Source of the DNA: Gordonia terrae
Lineage (GTDB): Bacteria; Actinomycetota; Actinomycetes; Mycobacteriales; Mycobacteriaceae
DNA length: 64,000 bases
Direction: 5' to 3'
Assembly (NCBI RefSeq): GCF_001698225.1
Contig: NZ_CP016594.1
Location: 1,984,001-2,048,000 of the forward strand
The notes under the pieces are model-generated. The model was not told where the DNA came from. It ran no database searches and saw nothing but the letters and a program-made list of their open reading frames with translations. Shown here in pieces: positions 26,151-36,063 of the stretch. The position numbers and the translations under genes are program-made. Each line of letters starts with the position of its first letter. Position 1 is the stretch's first letter.

Positions 26151-26169
26151 GGGTCCGACCTTCGGACCC
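26151..26169 (-). promoter_or_regulatory. Expression-platform hairpin of the SAM-IV riboswitch
   Basis: On the minus strand, GGGTCCGA pairs with TCGGACCC around a 3-nt loop. Its 5' arm uses the last bases of the aptamer (GCGGGTC), so hairpin and ligand-bound aptamer should be mutually exclusive. No T tract follows. Translation-level control or anti-sequestration is therefore more likely than termination (inference). Confidence 0.65.
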
Positions 26170-26285
26170 GCGCTTGCCGGGGATCGTCGCTGCGATCCCA
26201 CAACCCGGTCATCACCCGGAGCACCCCACCGCGGTTGGAGGGTTGCCGATCAGCCAGCCGGGGCTTGACGCTGATGCTCATGACC
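26165..26285 (-). ncRNA. SAM-IV riboswitch (S-adenosylmethionine sensor)
   Basis: Read on the minus strand from 26285, the leader begins GGTCATGAG, continues CAGCGTCAAGCCCCGGCT, then CGGCAACCCTCCAACCGCGG, then GGGTGATGACC (closing P1), and after a variable hairpin ends GGCAAGCGCGGGTC. These blocks and their order match the SAM-IV class of actinobacteria, known upstream of methionine genes. A TATATC/TTATAT -10-like element at 26296-26302 would start the transcript just before the aptamer. It controls metY-metX. Confidence 0.95.
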
Positions 26286-26554
26286 TGGCGACAAGGATAT
26301 AACACGGATGTGAGTGCCGGAGAACCGTCCCGGTCAGGCCGCGTCCAACACTTTCCAAGCGCGGTCCGAAGGTGGCATGAGCTGTCCTCCGACCGAGTGA
26401 AATCACGTGTGGTCAGGGGCATAGTGCCAGGTCACGGTCGTTAGCGTCCCTCAGCGTGCTGTCGGTTTCACCGTCGCGGATCTAGCGTTCGGACCAGCCC
26501 CGGCTGCGTCGGAGGATTCCGATCGGGTGGTCCGGGTTCGCACAGGAGCGCCCC

Positions 26555-28339
26555 ATGGCCGCGATCGCTCGTCTCCGAACCCGACGGACCTCGCTCACGA
26601 TCGCCGCTCTGACCGCCCTGGCGGTCGCGGCAGCTCTCAGCCTGTCCGGGGCCCCTCCCGCGACGGCCGCCGAATGCAGCGACTCGGGCGCGGTCATCAT
26701 CGTGGCCGGGACCAACGACCCGGAGAGCGCCCATCTCGTCGGTGTGAAGCAGCGCTACACCGGCAAGGTGCCGACGGTGGAGAACGGCGAGGTGGTCATC
26801 GAGGACGACCCGGGAAGTCCCTATCTCGCCGCGCCCAAGGACGTGATCCACGTCGACTACCCGACCACGCTCTGGCCACTCGGTGCCGCCGGATACGACG
26901 ACAGCACCGGACAGGGCACGAGTGCGACGGCGTCGGCGATCGCCGGCTATCAGCAACGATGCGGAGCAGGCGCCGACATCGTGGTCGCAGGCTATTCCCA
27001 GGGTGCCCGTGTCGCCGGGGACGTACTCGCCGACATCGGGAACGGTCGCAACGTCGAGCAGGTCGTCGCGACCGACGAGAACGGCGACGTCATGCTCGAC
27101 GAGCAGGGCAATCCGGTTCTGGTGGACATCGTGACGGGGAACATCTCCGGCGAGCTGTACGCGGATCCCCGCCGCTCCGGCGACAAGACCGGCCGCGGTA
27201 TCGAGTTGTCGCTGATCGGGATCATCCCGGGTCTGACGATGGCAGGGGCACGAGGTGCGTCCGAGACCGACGGCGGGTTCGGAGACCTCGAGGGCCGGGT
27301 GGTGTCGGTCTGCATCGATGGCGATCCCATCTGTGACCTGCCGGATCCGATCCACGACCCGATCGGCGCGATCGACGGCCTGCTCGGCTACTTCACCAAG
27401 CACAACCTCTATCCGTTCCAGATGTATCGGGATCCGCGCACATCGACGTGGAACGACGGGCGGACCGTTCGCTGCGATCCGGGGACCGCGGTGTGCGTGG
27501 TCACCGCCGATTCCGCATTCGCCGAACTCGTTCAGGGGTGGGCGCGCGATCTGGGATTTTCCGGTGACATCGGGGACTTCTTGTCCGGTCGTCCGACGAT
27601 CGACTTGCCGTACGGCATCGAACTCGCGAACCTGCAGCCGGTGATCCGGCTCGTGCAGGACCTCCTGCCACCGCTGCCGAAGCTCGGATATGGCGCCTAT
27701 CTGCCGGATCTGTTCGTCTTCGAGGACATCCTGCAGGGGATCCTGACGCTGTCGCCGGCGAGATTCGTCGACGGAGCCACCGCCCTGGCCGCGAGCCTCC
27801 GCAGCATCGTCCTGCTCCCGGTGAACTTCGTGCGGTACTGGGCGGGAACGATCGTCGGACCGGTGGCGCCACAGGCCGGCACCGTCACGGTTCTCGCGGC
27901 GGATGCGTCGAGTCTGCGGTCGTCGACGTTCACGAGGCTCGCGACCGCAACCGGTGACGTCATCGAACCGGTTCGGGTCGAACCGGCCACCGGATCCGAC
28001 GACTCGGTGGCGCCGCCACCGGCCCCGGCCGACCCGACCGCCGACACTCCCGGGGGACCCGCCGGCACCGACGACGCGAGCGGTGTCGAGGCGCCCGACG
28101 AGGATCCCGCCCCGGCGCCCGTCCGCGACGAGGTCCCGGCCGCCACCGATCCGTCGTCGGGCGAGCTGTCCGGGGACGAACCGTCCCGAGAAGAACCGGC
28201 CGGGGAGGAACCGGCCGGGGAGGAACCGGCCGGGGAGGAACCGGCGGGGGACGAGCCGCCCGGAGACGACCCGGAGGCGGCCGACACGGCCCCGGCGGGA
28301 GACGGGTCCGGGGGCGGCGGCGCCGAGGCCGGCAGCTGA
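26555..28339 (+). CDS. Secreted PE-PPE/cutinase-type serine hydrolase
   Basis: 594 residues. A Sec signal peptide (residues 1 to about 39, ending PPATAA) precedes an alpha/beta-hydrolase domain: VIIVAGTNDP, VIHVDYPTTLWPLG, the nucleophile elbow GYSQGA (Ser148), and NLYPFQMYRD with a possible late catalytic region. The wording resembles the C-terminal PE-PPE domain of mycobacteria, itself related to cutinases, so an esterase acting on cell-envelope or external lipids is likely. The last 110 residues are a disordered acidic Pro/Glu tail with EEPAG repeats, perhaps a cell-wall spacer. AGGAG (26544-26548) is 6 nt before the ATG. The gene is divergent from the met operon. Confidence 0.8.
   Translation: MAAIARLRTRRTSLTIAALTALAVAAALSLSGAPPATAAECSDSGAVIIVAGTNDPESAHLVGVKQRYTGKVPTVENGEVVIEDDPGSPYLAAPKDVIHVDYPTTLWPLGAAGYDDSTGQGTSATASAIAGYQQRCGAGADIVVAGYSQGARVAGDVLADIGNGRNVEQVVATDENGDVMLDEQGNPVLVDIVTGNISGELYADPRRSGDKTGRGIELSLIGIIPGLTMAGARGASETDGGFGDLEGRVVSVCIDGDPICDLPDPIHDPIGAIDGLLGYFTKHNLYPFQMYRDPRTSTWNDGRTVRCDPGTAVCVVTADSAFAELVQGWARDLGFSGDIGDFLSGRPTIDLPYGIELANLQPVIRLVQDLLPPLPKLGYGAYLPDLFVFEDILQGILTLSPARFVDGATALAASLRSIVLLPVNFVRYWAGTIVGPVAPQAGTVTVLAADASSLRSSTFTRLATATGDVIEPVRVEPATGSDDSVAPPPAPADPTADTPGGPAGTDDASGVEAPDEDPAPAPVRDEVPAATDPSSGELSGDEPSREEPAGEEPAGEEPAGEEPAGDEPPGDDPEAADTAPAGDGSGGGGAEAGS
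28201..28245 (+). repeat. 15-bp tandem repeat coding for EEPAG
   Basis: CGGGGAGGAACCGGC occurs in three perfect consecutive copies (28201, 28216, 28231), flanked by diverged copies to about 28186 and 28260. It lies in the acidic tail of the secreted hydrolase; the 15-bp period keeps the reading frame. Confidence 0.93.
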
Positions 28340-28407
28340 TCCGGGGCGCACGGTCGCGGCGCCCGACTGCGACCCGGCCGATGCGATGACCGCGCGGGCA
28401 GGGGGGT

Positions 28408-29745
28408 GTGAATGAACTCACCGCCGTGTCCGGAATCAGGGCGTCTCGGACACGGTTGGCATCAACCGTGTCTGACGCTCTTTCCACCACCGATGCCCCG
28501 GCCGACGTCTCGCTGACGGATCGGCTCGCCGCTCCGGAGGTCCACCGTCCCGAGGGGGCCGTCTCGGTCGGCGTGTCCCGCCGGGTACGTCGCTGGACGA
28601 TTCTCGCCCTCGCTCTCGGCGGTTTCGGGATCGGTACGACCGAGTTCGTCGCGATGGGTCTGCTGCCCAACATCGCCGGCTCGCTCGGAGTGTCCGAACC
28701 GACTGCCGGACATGTCATCTCGGCGTACGCGATGGGTGTGGTGGTGGGGGCTCCGCTGATCGCGGCGCTCACCGCGAGGATGTCTCGACGCACGTTGCTC
28801 ATCGGTTTGATGGTGGCGTTCACCGTGGGCAACCTGGCCACGGTTCTCGCGCCGGACTACGGGCTGCTGCTGGTGGCGAGGTTCGTGGCCGGTCTGCCAC
28901 ACGGCGCCTACTTCGGCGTCGCGGCGCTGGTCGCCGCTCACCTCGCGGGCCCGCGGAATCGCGCCAAGGCCGTGGGGCAGGTGATGCTCGGTCTGTCGGT
29001 TGCCAACGTGTTCGGCGTGCCGGCTGCCGCCTGGCTCGGGGAGACCTTCGGCTGGCGGTCGGCGTTCGCGATCGTCGTCGTCATCGGGGTCGCCACCGTC
29101 TTCGCACTGATGCGCGCCCTTCCGGCGCTCACCGGGATGAAGACCACCGATCCGCTCACCGAGCTCGGTGCACTCAAGCGGTCCCAGGTCTGGTTCACCC
29201 TCGTCATCGGGACCGTCGGATTCGGCGGGATGTTCGCGTTCTACACGTATCTGAACTCGGCGTTGACCACTGACACCGGGCTGTCGGTGTCGGTCGTGCC
29301 CTTCGCGCTCATGCTGTACGGACTGGGCATGGTGACCGGCAACTTCGTCGGCGGCTACATCGCCGACCGCAGCGTGTCGGTGGCGATCCTCGGTGGCCTC
29401 GCCGCCAGCGCCCTATCGCTCGGCGCGTTCGCGGTGCTGGCTGAGAACGCCTGGGCAGCGCTGTTTCTCACGTACATGGTGGCGCTCACCGGTACGGCGA
29501 TGCTGCCCGCGCTGCAGACCAGGCTGATGGATGTGGCTGCTGACGCGCAGACCCTGGCCGCCGCGTTGAACCATTCGGCACTCAACATCGCCAACGCGGC
29601 CGGAGCGCTGCTCGGTGGTGTGGTGGTCAGCGCAGGCTACGGGTATCTCGCACCGTCGGTCGTCGGGGTGTTGCTCGCGCTGGCCGGCATCGCGGTCACC
29701 GTGGTGGCCCTTGCGACGTCGCGGCGCCGGCCGGTCGGATCCTGA
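28408..29745 (+). CDS. MFS transporter, DHA1 drug-efflux type
   Basis: 445 residues with about 12 hydrophobic helices. TM1 carries GGFGIGTTEFVAMGLLPNIA and the loop after TM2 ARMSRRTLL, typical of the AraJ/chloramphenicol-efflux (Cmx/CmlR-like) group of DHA1 proton antiporters. Expected function: export of a small lipophilic compound or drug; substrate unknown. The start is uncertain. GTG 28408 has GGGGGG upstream, but the first 60 residues look non-conserved, and GTG 28468 lies on a strong palindrome. An out-of-frame ATG at 28412 opens a short ORF that ends before TM1, a possible leader peptide. Confidence 0.82.
   Translation: MNELTAVSGIRASRTRLASTVSDALSTTDAPADVSLTDRLAAPEVHRPEGAVSVGVSRRVRRWTILALALGGFGIGTTEFVAMGLLPNIAGSLGVSEPTAGHVISAYAMGVVVGAPLIAALTARMSRRTLLIGLMVAFTVGNLATVLAPDYGLLLVARFVAGLPHGAYFGVAALVAAHLAGPRNRAKAVGQVMLGLSVANVFGVPAAAWLGETFGWRSAFAIVVVIGVATVFALMRALPALTGMKTTDPLTELGALKRSQVWFTLVIGTVGFGGMFAFYTYLNSALTTDTGLSVSVVPFALMLYGLGMVTGNFVGGYIADRSVSVAILGGLAASALSLGAFAVLAENAWAALFLTYMVALTGTAMLPALQTRLMDVAADAQTLAAALNHSALNIANAAGALLGGVVVSAGYGYLAPSVVGVLLALAGIAVTVVALATSRRRPVGS
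28449..28472 (+). promoter_or_regulatory. Perfect 10-bp inverted repeat at the MFS 5' end
   Basis: GACACGGTTG and CAACCGTGTC flank a GCAT centre. Outer arms GCGTC (28441-28445) and GACGC (28474-28478) extend the pairing with a small bulge. It could be a repressor operator or an mRNA hairpin masking the GTG at 28468. No dedicated regulator gene is adjacent. Confidence 0.6.
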
Positions 29746-29761
29746 CCGAGCGAAGTCTTCT

Positions 29762-29813
29762 GTTCGACGACGAGGGCCGACCGGAGAGTTCCGGTCGGCC
29801 CTCGTCGTCGAAC
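29762..29813. terminator. Bidirectional terminator: perfect 24-bp stem, 4-nt loop
   Basis: Two 24-nt arms, starting GTTCGACGACGAGG at 29762 and ending CCTCGTCGTCGAAC at 29813, are exact reverse complements around GAGT. It lies between the convergent MFS gene and bfr, 8 bp from the bfr stop. Serves both strands. Confidence 0.92.
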
Positions 29814-29820
29814 GCGTGGG

Positions 29821-30306
29821 TCAGCTGTTGGTCGGTGGTGTGGCGATGGTCTTCGAGAGATAGAGCTGTTCGCCGAGTTTGTTGATCAGCTCGAGTTGGG
29901 TTTCGAGGTAGTCGATGTGTTCTTCCTCGTCGGCGAGGATCTGCTCCAGGAGGTTCGCGCTCGTGATGTCACCCTTGGACCGGCACAACGCGATTCCGGG
30001 GCGGAGTCGTTCCACGACCTCGACCTCGATCGCCATATCCGATTCGAACTGCTCGCGGATCGACTGTCCGATGCGCAGCGGCAGCAGGCGCTGGTAGTTG
30101 GGGAGGGCATCGAGGAACAGGATTCGATCGGTCAGGATCTCGGCGTGCGTCATCTCTTCGATCGACTCGGCCCGGGTCTTGGCCGCGATCTCGGTCAGCC
30201 CCCAGCTCTGCTGCATCTTCGCATGCAGGAAATACTGGTTGATCGCCGTGAGCTCACTGGTGAGCTGTTCGTTGAGCAGTTCGATGACCTCGTCGTCGCC
30301 ACGCAT
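29821..30306 (-). CDS. bfr: Bacterioferritin BfrA (heme-type)
   Basis: 161 residues. The four-helix ferritin fold carries the di-iron ligands in LTSELTAINQYF (Glu18), RAESIEEMTHAE (Glu51, His54) and ILADEEEHIDYLE. The heme-ligand methionine is present at residue 52 (EEMTHAE). Stores iron as a 24-mer and protects against Fenton chemistry. GGAGG lies 7 nt before the ATG. Upstream is bfd, the ferredoxin that releases the iron, separated by a terminator, so bfr probably has its own promoter. Confidence 0.96.
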   Translation of the reverse strand: MRGDDEVIELLNEQLTSELTAINQYFLHAKMQQSWGLTEIAAKTRAESIEEMTHAEILTDRILFLDALPNYQRLLPLRIGQSIREQFESDMAIEVEVVERLRPGIALCRSKGDITSANLLEQILADEEEHIDYLETQLELINKLGEQLYLSKTIATPPTNS

Positions 30307-30356
30307 GTGTCAGCCTCCGGTTCGCCGTGAATGTCCGGTCGAACCGTAACACGACA

Positions 30357-30385
30357 AAACCCCCCGCGCGTCGTGTCGCGCGAGG
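30357..30385 (-). terminator. Rho-independent terminator behind bfd
   Basis: On the minus strand CCTCGCGCG pairs with CGCGCGGGG (one T-G wobble) around ACACGA and is followed by GGTTTTG. It lies between bfd and bfr and would uncouple their transcription. Confidence 0.7.
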
Positions 30386-30406
30386 TTCGTCGGGTCGGCT
30401 GTCAGG

Positions 30407-30589
30407 TCATGCAGCGGTCGTCGCGGTTGACGCCCTTTCGCTCAGGATGTCGTGCAGTTGGTCCAGGCAGGTTCCGCAGCCTTCGCCCGCGCCGCATCGG
30501 TCGCTGATCGCATCGACGGTGTACGCACCTGCGTCGCAGTGTGCGTGGACCTCGTCGACCGTCACGGCGCGGCATATGCAAACGAACAT
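30407..30589 (-). CDS. bfd: Bacterioferritin-associated ferredoxin, (2Fe-2S) BFD-like
   Basis: 60 residues with the Bfd cysteine pattern: CIC at the N-terminus (Cys4, Cys6) and GCGTC near residue 40, spaced as in the helical BFD (2Fe-2S) fold. Delivers electrons to bacterioferritin to mobilise stored Fe(III). ATG 30589 is chosen for the standard N-terminus MFVCICRAV and an upstream AAGGTGAG; the frame extends 11 codons further but not convincingly. An IdeR-like box lies about 26-44 bp upstream, which fits iron-starvation induction. Confidence 0.92.
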   Translation of the reverse strand: MFVCICRAVTVDEVHAHCDAGAYTVDAISDRCGAGEGCGTCLDQLHDILSERASTATTAA

Positions 30590-30614
30590 CTTCGGACTCA
30601 CCTTCGTGCCTGGA

Positions 30615-30633
30615 TTAGGCAATGCTTACATAT
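30615..30633. promoter_or_regulatory. Possible IdeR/DtxR box upstream of bfd
   Basis: TTAGGCAATGCTTACATAT agrees with the iron-box consensus TTAGGTTAGGCTAACCTAA at 13 of 19 positions, including TTAGG and GCT in the core. It is only a moderate match, but it is well placed 26 bp before the bfd ATG, and bfd is a classical iron-repressed gene. Confidence 0.5.
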
Positions 30634-30735
30634 CTTAGGGTGTCCGCACAAGGGTTGCCTTACCTCTATCTGGCCGTGTGCGCCGCGGCCACGGCCGGCC
30701 GGGGCTGTCCGACCCGGTCCGTAGGATGTGGCCCC

Positions 30736-32666
<1,931 letters not shown>

Positions 32667-32746
32667 CACCGGACCCGCAGGACGCCCGTACCGGGACCGA
32701 ACAGGGACGGCCGGTCCCGCGCTCCGACCGACCAGGAAGGCCATTC

Positions 32747-33868
32747 ATGACCTCCGCGCCAGACCCGGCGAAATCACCGGTCGACACTGCGAAATCGCCG
32801 GTGGACACTGCGAAGTCGGCGGTGGACACCGGGAAGTCGACCGTCGACAAGGCCAAGGCGGCCTTCGCGGCGGCGCGGGAGAAGTGGCCCGCCGTCGAGC
32901 ATCTGGTGCAGACCGTCGAGCGCTACAACGATCGGCGCGGCAACGTGTACGCCGCAGCCATCAGTTTCAACGGCATCCTCGCGCTCGTCCCGATCATCAT
33001 GGTGGTGTTCTCGGTGGCGGCCTTCGTGCTCGCCAATCAGCCCCAGTTGCTGGAGGACCTGCAGAAGGCCGTCGTCGAAGCCGCGCCGGGCAAGATGGGT
33101 GAGCAACTCAGTGAGGTCATCGACTCGGCGATCTCCTCGCGCGCCGCGGTCGGGATCGTCGGGCTGATCGGTGCCGCGTTCACCGGGATCGGGTGGATCT
33201 CCGGCGTCCGGGTGGCCTTCACCGAGATGTACGGAGGCCGCGTCGACCGCAACCCCGTGCTGTCGAAGGTGTGGGACCTCCTCACGTTCGCGTTGCTGGG
33301 TATCGCCTTCGCTGTGACGATGGCGCTGACGACCCTCGGCAACAGCGGCCTCACCACCACGATGCTCTCCTGGGTCGGACTCGACGACGCGTCGTGGGCC
33401 CCGGTCGTGGTGCGGGCGGTCGCCATCCTCGTGTCCGTCGTCGCCAGCTGGCTGCTCTTCACCTTCGTGCTCGCGCGGCTTCCGTTGGTGCCCTTGCCCA
33501 TGACACACGCGATGAAGGCCGGCTTGATCATCGCGATCGCCTTCGAGCTGATGAAATCGCTTGGTGGACTGTACCTTCAGTCGGTCCTCAGTTCCCCGGC
33601 CGGGGTTGCGTTCGGCCCGATCCTCGGTGTCTTCGTCTTCGCGTATCTGGCGTCGCGGATCGTGCTGTACGCCACCGCCTGGTGTGCGACCGACCCCATC
33701 AACAGCTCGTATCAGGTGGTCGAGGAGCCCGACGCGGAACTCCGGCGGCCGGTGGTGATCTCGCCGACCGTCGAGGTGAACCCGGCGCCCCGGGCGGGTG
33801 TTCTCGCAGCCGCTGCCGGAGCGGGCGCGGCGGTCGCGGCGCTGGTCGGAATCCTTCGACGACGCTGA
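32747..33868 (+). CDS. YihY/UPF0761-family inner-membrane protein
   Basis: 373 residues. Typical YihY elements: NVYAAAISFNGILALVPIIMVVFSVAAF in the first membrane span and several later helices (GIAFAVTMALTTLG; AVAILVSVVASWLLFTFVLA; FGPILGVFVFAYLASRIVLY). Role unknown; once wrongly called RNase BN. The cytoplasmic N-terminus has four heptads of the form KSPVDTA, then a basic helix. ATG 32747 has AGGAAGG 6 nt upstream; a GTG overlapping the trpS stop (32663) is the alternative start. Converges with the carboxypeptidase gene. Confidence 0.88.
   Translation: MTSAPDPAKSPVDTAKSPVDTAKSAVDTGKSTVDKAKAAFAAAREKWPAVEHLVQTVERYNDRRGNVYAAAISFNGILALVPIIMVVFSVAAFVLANQPQLLEDLQKAVVEAAPGKMGEQLSEVIDSAISSRAAVGIVGLIGAAFTGIGWISGVRVAFTEMYGGRVDRNPVLSKVWDLLTFALLGIAFAVTMALTTLGNSGLTTTMLSWVGLDDASWAPVVVRAVAILVSVVASWLLFTFVLARLPLVPLPMTHAMKAGLIIAIAFELMKSLGGLYLQSVLSSPAGVAFGPILGVFVFAYLASRIVLYATAWCATDPINSSYQVVEEPDAELRRPVVISPTVEVNPAPRAGVLAAAAGAGAAVAALVGILRRR
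32771..32854 (+). repeat. 21-bp tandem repeat, four copies, coding for KSPVDTA heptads
   Basis: Units start at 32771, 32792, 32813 and 32834. The first two differ at two bases; the later ones have diverged. They encode an amphipathic heptad series at the N-terminus of the YihY-family protein. Confidence 0.85.
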
Positions 33869-33899
33869 CGCCGGGCCGGTCTGTGCGGCCCCGCCGTGC

Positions 33900-35189
33900 T
33901 CAGCGTCGTCCGGCGAGCCGCAACCCGAGCAGGAGCAGGACGACCGCCACCAGAGCTGCCACGAGTCCGATCAGGATCTGGACCGAGGTCGACGACGCCT
34001 GGTCGGAACCGGTTGCCGTCGCGCGATTCTCGGTGTGCGGTGGCGGTGGTGTCGAGGACACCCCGGCGGTGGCAGAGGGTTCGACGAGGCGCCCCACCGA
34101 GACGGCGGGGTCGGTGCGGAAACCATAGTCGAACATGGACCGGGCCTGATCCCAGTAGAGGTCGCCGTCGACGGACAGACCGAACATCTGCACGACGATC
34201 ACCGTCCGGCCGTCCCGCTCGGCGGCACCCACGAATGTCTTGCGCGCATCGTCGGTGTAGCCGGTCTTCCCGCCGACCACCCCCGGATACCCGTCGAGGA
34301 GAAGGCGGTTGGTGCTGTACATGTCGTACGGCGGATGGTCCTTGTCGCCCGGCACATCCGGCCGCCGCGGATATCCGGGAAAGCGGAACGTGGGCATCGC
34401 GATCAGCTCGCGAAAGGTCGGCTCGGCCAGCGCGGCCCGGAACATCAGCGCGAGGTCGTACGGCGAGGACGACATCCCGGCGGCGTCGAGGCCGGACGGG
34501 CTCGCGGCACGCGTGTCGTGTGCTCCCAGTGCTCTCGCTCGGTCGTTCATCTTGTCGAGGGCGGCGTCGACGCCACCGAGTTCCCGCGCCAGCGCATGTG
34601 CGCAGTCGTTGCCCGACACGAGCAGCAGGCCGGTGAGCAGATCGCGGACGGAGTACACACCGCCGGGGCCCATCCCGCAGGAATCGCCCTCGGCGCTCCA
34701 GTCCTCGGCGGTGGGGACGACGTGTGCGGCGAGGTCGAGCTCATCGAGGACCACGAGCGCGAGCAGGACCTTGATCGTCGACGCCGGCCGGTAGCGGCCG
34801 TGGGGATCCTTGGCGGCGATGATCCGTCCGGATTCGAGGTCGGCGATCAGCCAGCCCGCCGAGGTCAGGCGTGGTGGGACAGGACCCGCGGCCGGGTCGG
34901 CGACAACCCCGCAACCGGCGAGGTCGTCACCGCCGACGGCCGGAGTCGGAACGGGGAGGGGAGTGGGCGTCTCGGAACCGGGTGCGACGACCTCGGATTC
35001 GTCGACGGCGGGCGGAGTCGCGACCTTGTGCGGGCAGTGGTCGGTGACCGGGGTGGTGACGGCCGGCGGCGGCGGGGCCGGCAGCGGGACGGCGACCGCG
35101 GGCTCGGTACCGACGACCAGGCCCACGAGCCCGAAGGTGAGCACGGCGACGAGAGCGCACGCGGTACGACGAGTCCACGTCGAGGTCAT
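33900..35189 (-). CDS. dacB: D-alanyl-D-alanine carboxypeptidase (penicillin-binding, S11)
   Basis: 429 residues. Signal peptide (1 to about 34), a long Pro-rich linker, then the S11 penicillin-binding domain: STIK (Ser137, Lys140), SGN (192-194), KTG (308-310). C-terminal transmembrane helix (VQILIGLVAALVAVVLLLLGL) and a basic end, anchoring it outside the membrane. Trims the terminal D-Ala of peptidoglycan stem peptides. ATG 35189 is favoured over GTG 35198; neither has a clear ribosome binding site. Positional counterpart of M. tuberculosis dacB1 (Rv3330), so the symbol follows that locus. Confidence 0.92.
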   Translation of the reverse strand: MTSTWTRRTACALVAVLTFGLVGLVVGTEPAVAVPLPAPPPPAVTTPVTDHCPHKVATPPAVDESEVVAPGSETPTPLPVPTPAVGGDDLAGCGVVADPAAGPVPPRLTSAGWLIADLESGRIIAAKDPHGRYRPASTIKVLLALVVLDELDLAAHVVPTAEDWSAEGDSCGMGPGGVYSVRDLLTGLLLVSGNDCAHALARELGGVDAALDKMNDRARALGAHDTRAASPSGLDAAGMSSSPYDLALMFRAALAEPTFRELIAMPTFRFPGYPRRPDVPGDKDHPPYDMYSTNRLLLDGYPGVVGGKTGYTDDARKTFVGAAERDGRTVIVVQMFGLSVDGDLYWDQARSMFDYGFRTDPAVSVGRLVEPSATAGVSSTPPPPHTENRATATGSDQASSTSVQILIGLVAALVAVVLLLLGLRLAGRR

Positions 35190-35199
35190 CGGCCGCACG

Positions 35200-35976
35200 T
35201 TACCAGCGGGAGCGCCCGTTGCCGACGACCTCGTGCAGCCATCGCCGCATCACCGCATCCGCCATCGGTGCGGTCACGCTCTCGGTGGCCGCCGCGTCGG
35301 CGGCGAACCGATCGGTGGCGGGTTCGCCGAGTACCTCGACCACCGAGGACCGCGAATCCGGATGTGACAGCCAGTCGCCGACGAGCTCGCCGCCGGCCTC
35401 GAGGTGGAACTGCACGCCGTAGCAGTTGTCCACGCGGAACAGCTGAGCAACGCAGGTTTCCGACGATGCGAGCAGTGTCGCCCCGGGCGGCAGGGTGAAG
35501 GTGTCGAAATGCCACTGCACGGTGTCGATCTCGCGAGGTGTGGGTGCCGTGACCGCGCCGCCCCACACCGGATCGGCCATACCCGCGTCGTTCAGGATCA
35601 CGCGGTGCACGCCGAGCTCCGGTGCGTCACCGGTGGACACCTCGCCGCCGAGCGCCGCGGCCAGCATCTGCGCACCCAGGCAGACGCCCCAGATGGGCAT
35701 TCCCCGGTCACGGGCTCGACGCAACAGGTCGAGTTCGTCGCCGATCCATGGGATACGGTCCGCGTCACCCACGCCCATCGCGCCGCCCAGAACGACGATG
35801 GCGTCGAAACCCATCAGATCGACCGACGCGGACTCGCGCCAGATCCGTAGCGTGGTCGTCTCGGTGGTGTCGTACAACGCGGGCCCGTATGCGCCCGGTG
35901 GCTCGGACTCCGCATGCCGGATCTCCAAGACCCGCAGCCGCTCCGGCGGCTCGATCCGCTCTGTTCTGGTGCTCAT
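35200..35976 (-). CDS. Class I glutamine amidotransferase-like protein
   Basis: 258 residues. Nucleophile elbow GVCLGAQ with the catalytic Cys, and the His in QFHLEAG; VVLGGAMGVGD forms the oxyanion strand. Resembles stand-alone GMP-synthase-like amidotransferases; no synthase partner is nearby, so the acceptor reaction is unknown. The stop lies 10 bp before the carboxypeptidase start on the same strand, so the two may be co-transcribed. Confidence 0.88.
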   Translation of the reverse strand: MSTRTERIEPPERLRVLEIRHAESEPPGAYGPALYDTTETTTLRIWRESASVDLMGFDAIVVLGGAMGVGDADRIPWIGDELDLLRRARDRGMPIWGVCLGAQMLAAALGGEVSTGDAPELGVHRVILNDAGMADPVWGGAVTAPTPREIDTVQWHFDTFTLPPGATLLASSETCVAQLFRVDNCYGVQFHLEAGGELVGDWLSHPDSRSSVVEVLGEPATDRFAADAAATESVTAPMADAVMRRWLHEVVGNGRSRW

Positions 35977-36063
35977 GACGAGAGCAAGCGTACGGCCGCG
36001 GCGGCCATTCCTCTCGTCGACGCGGTCGGGAGTGGATCGAGCCGGGGGTGCACAGCGCCGGGA

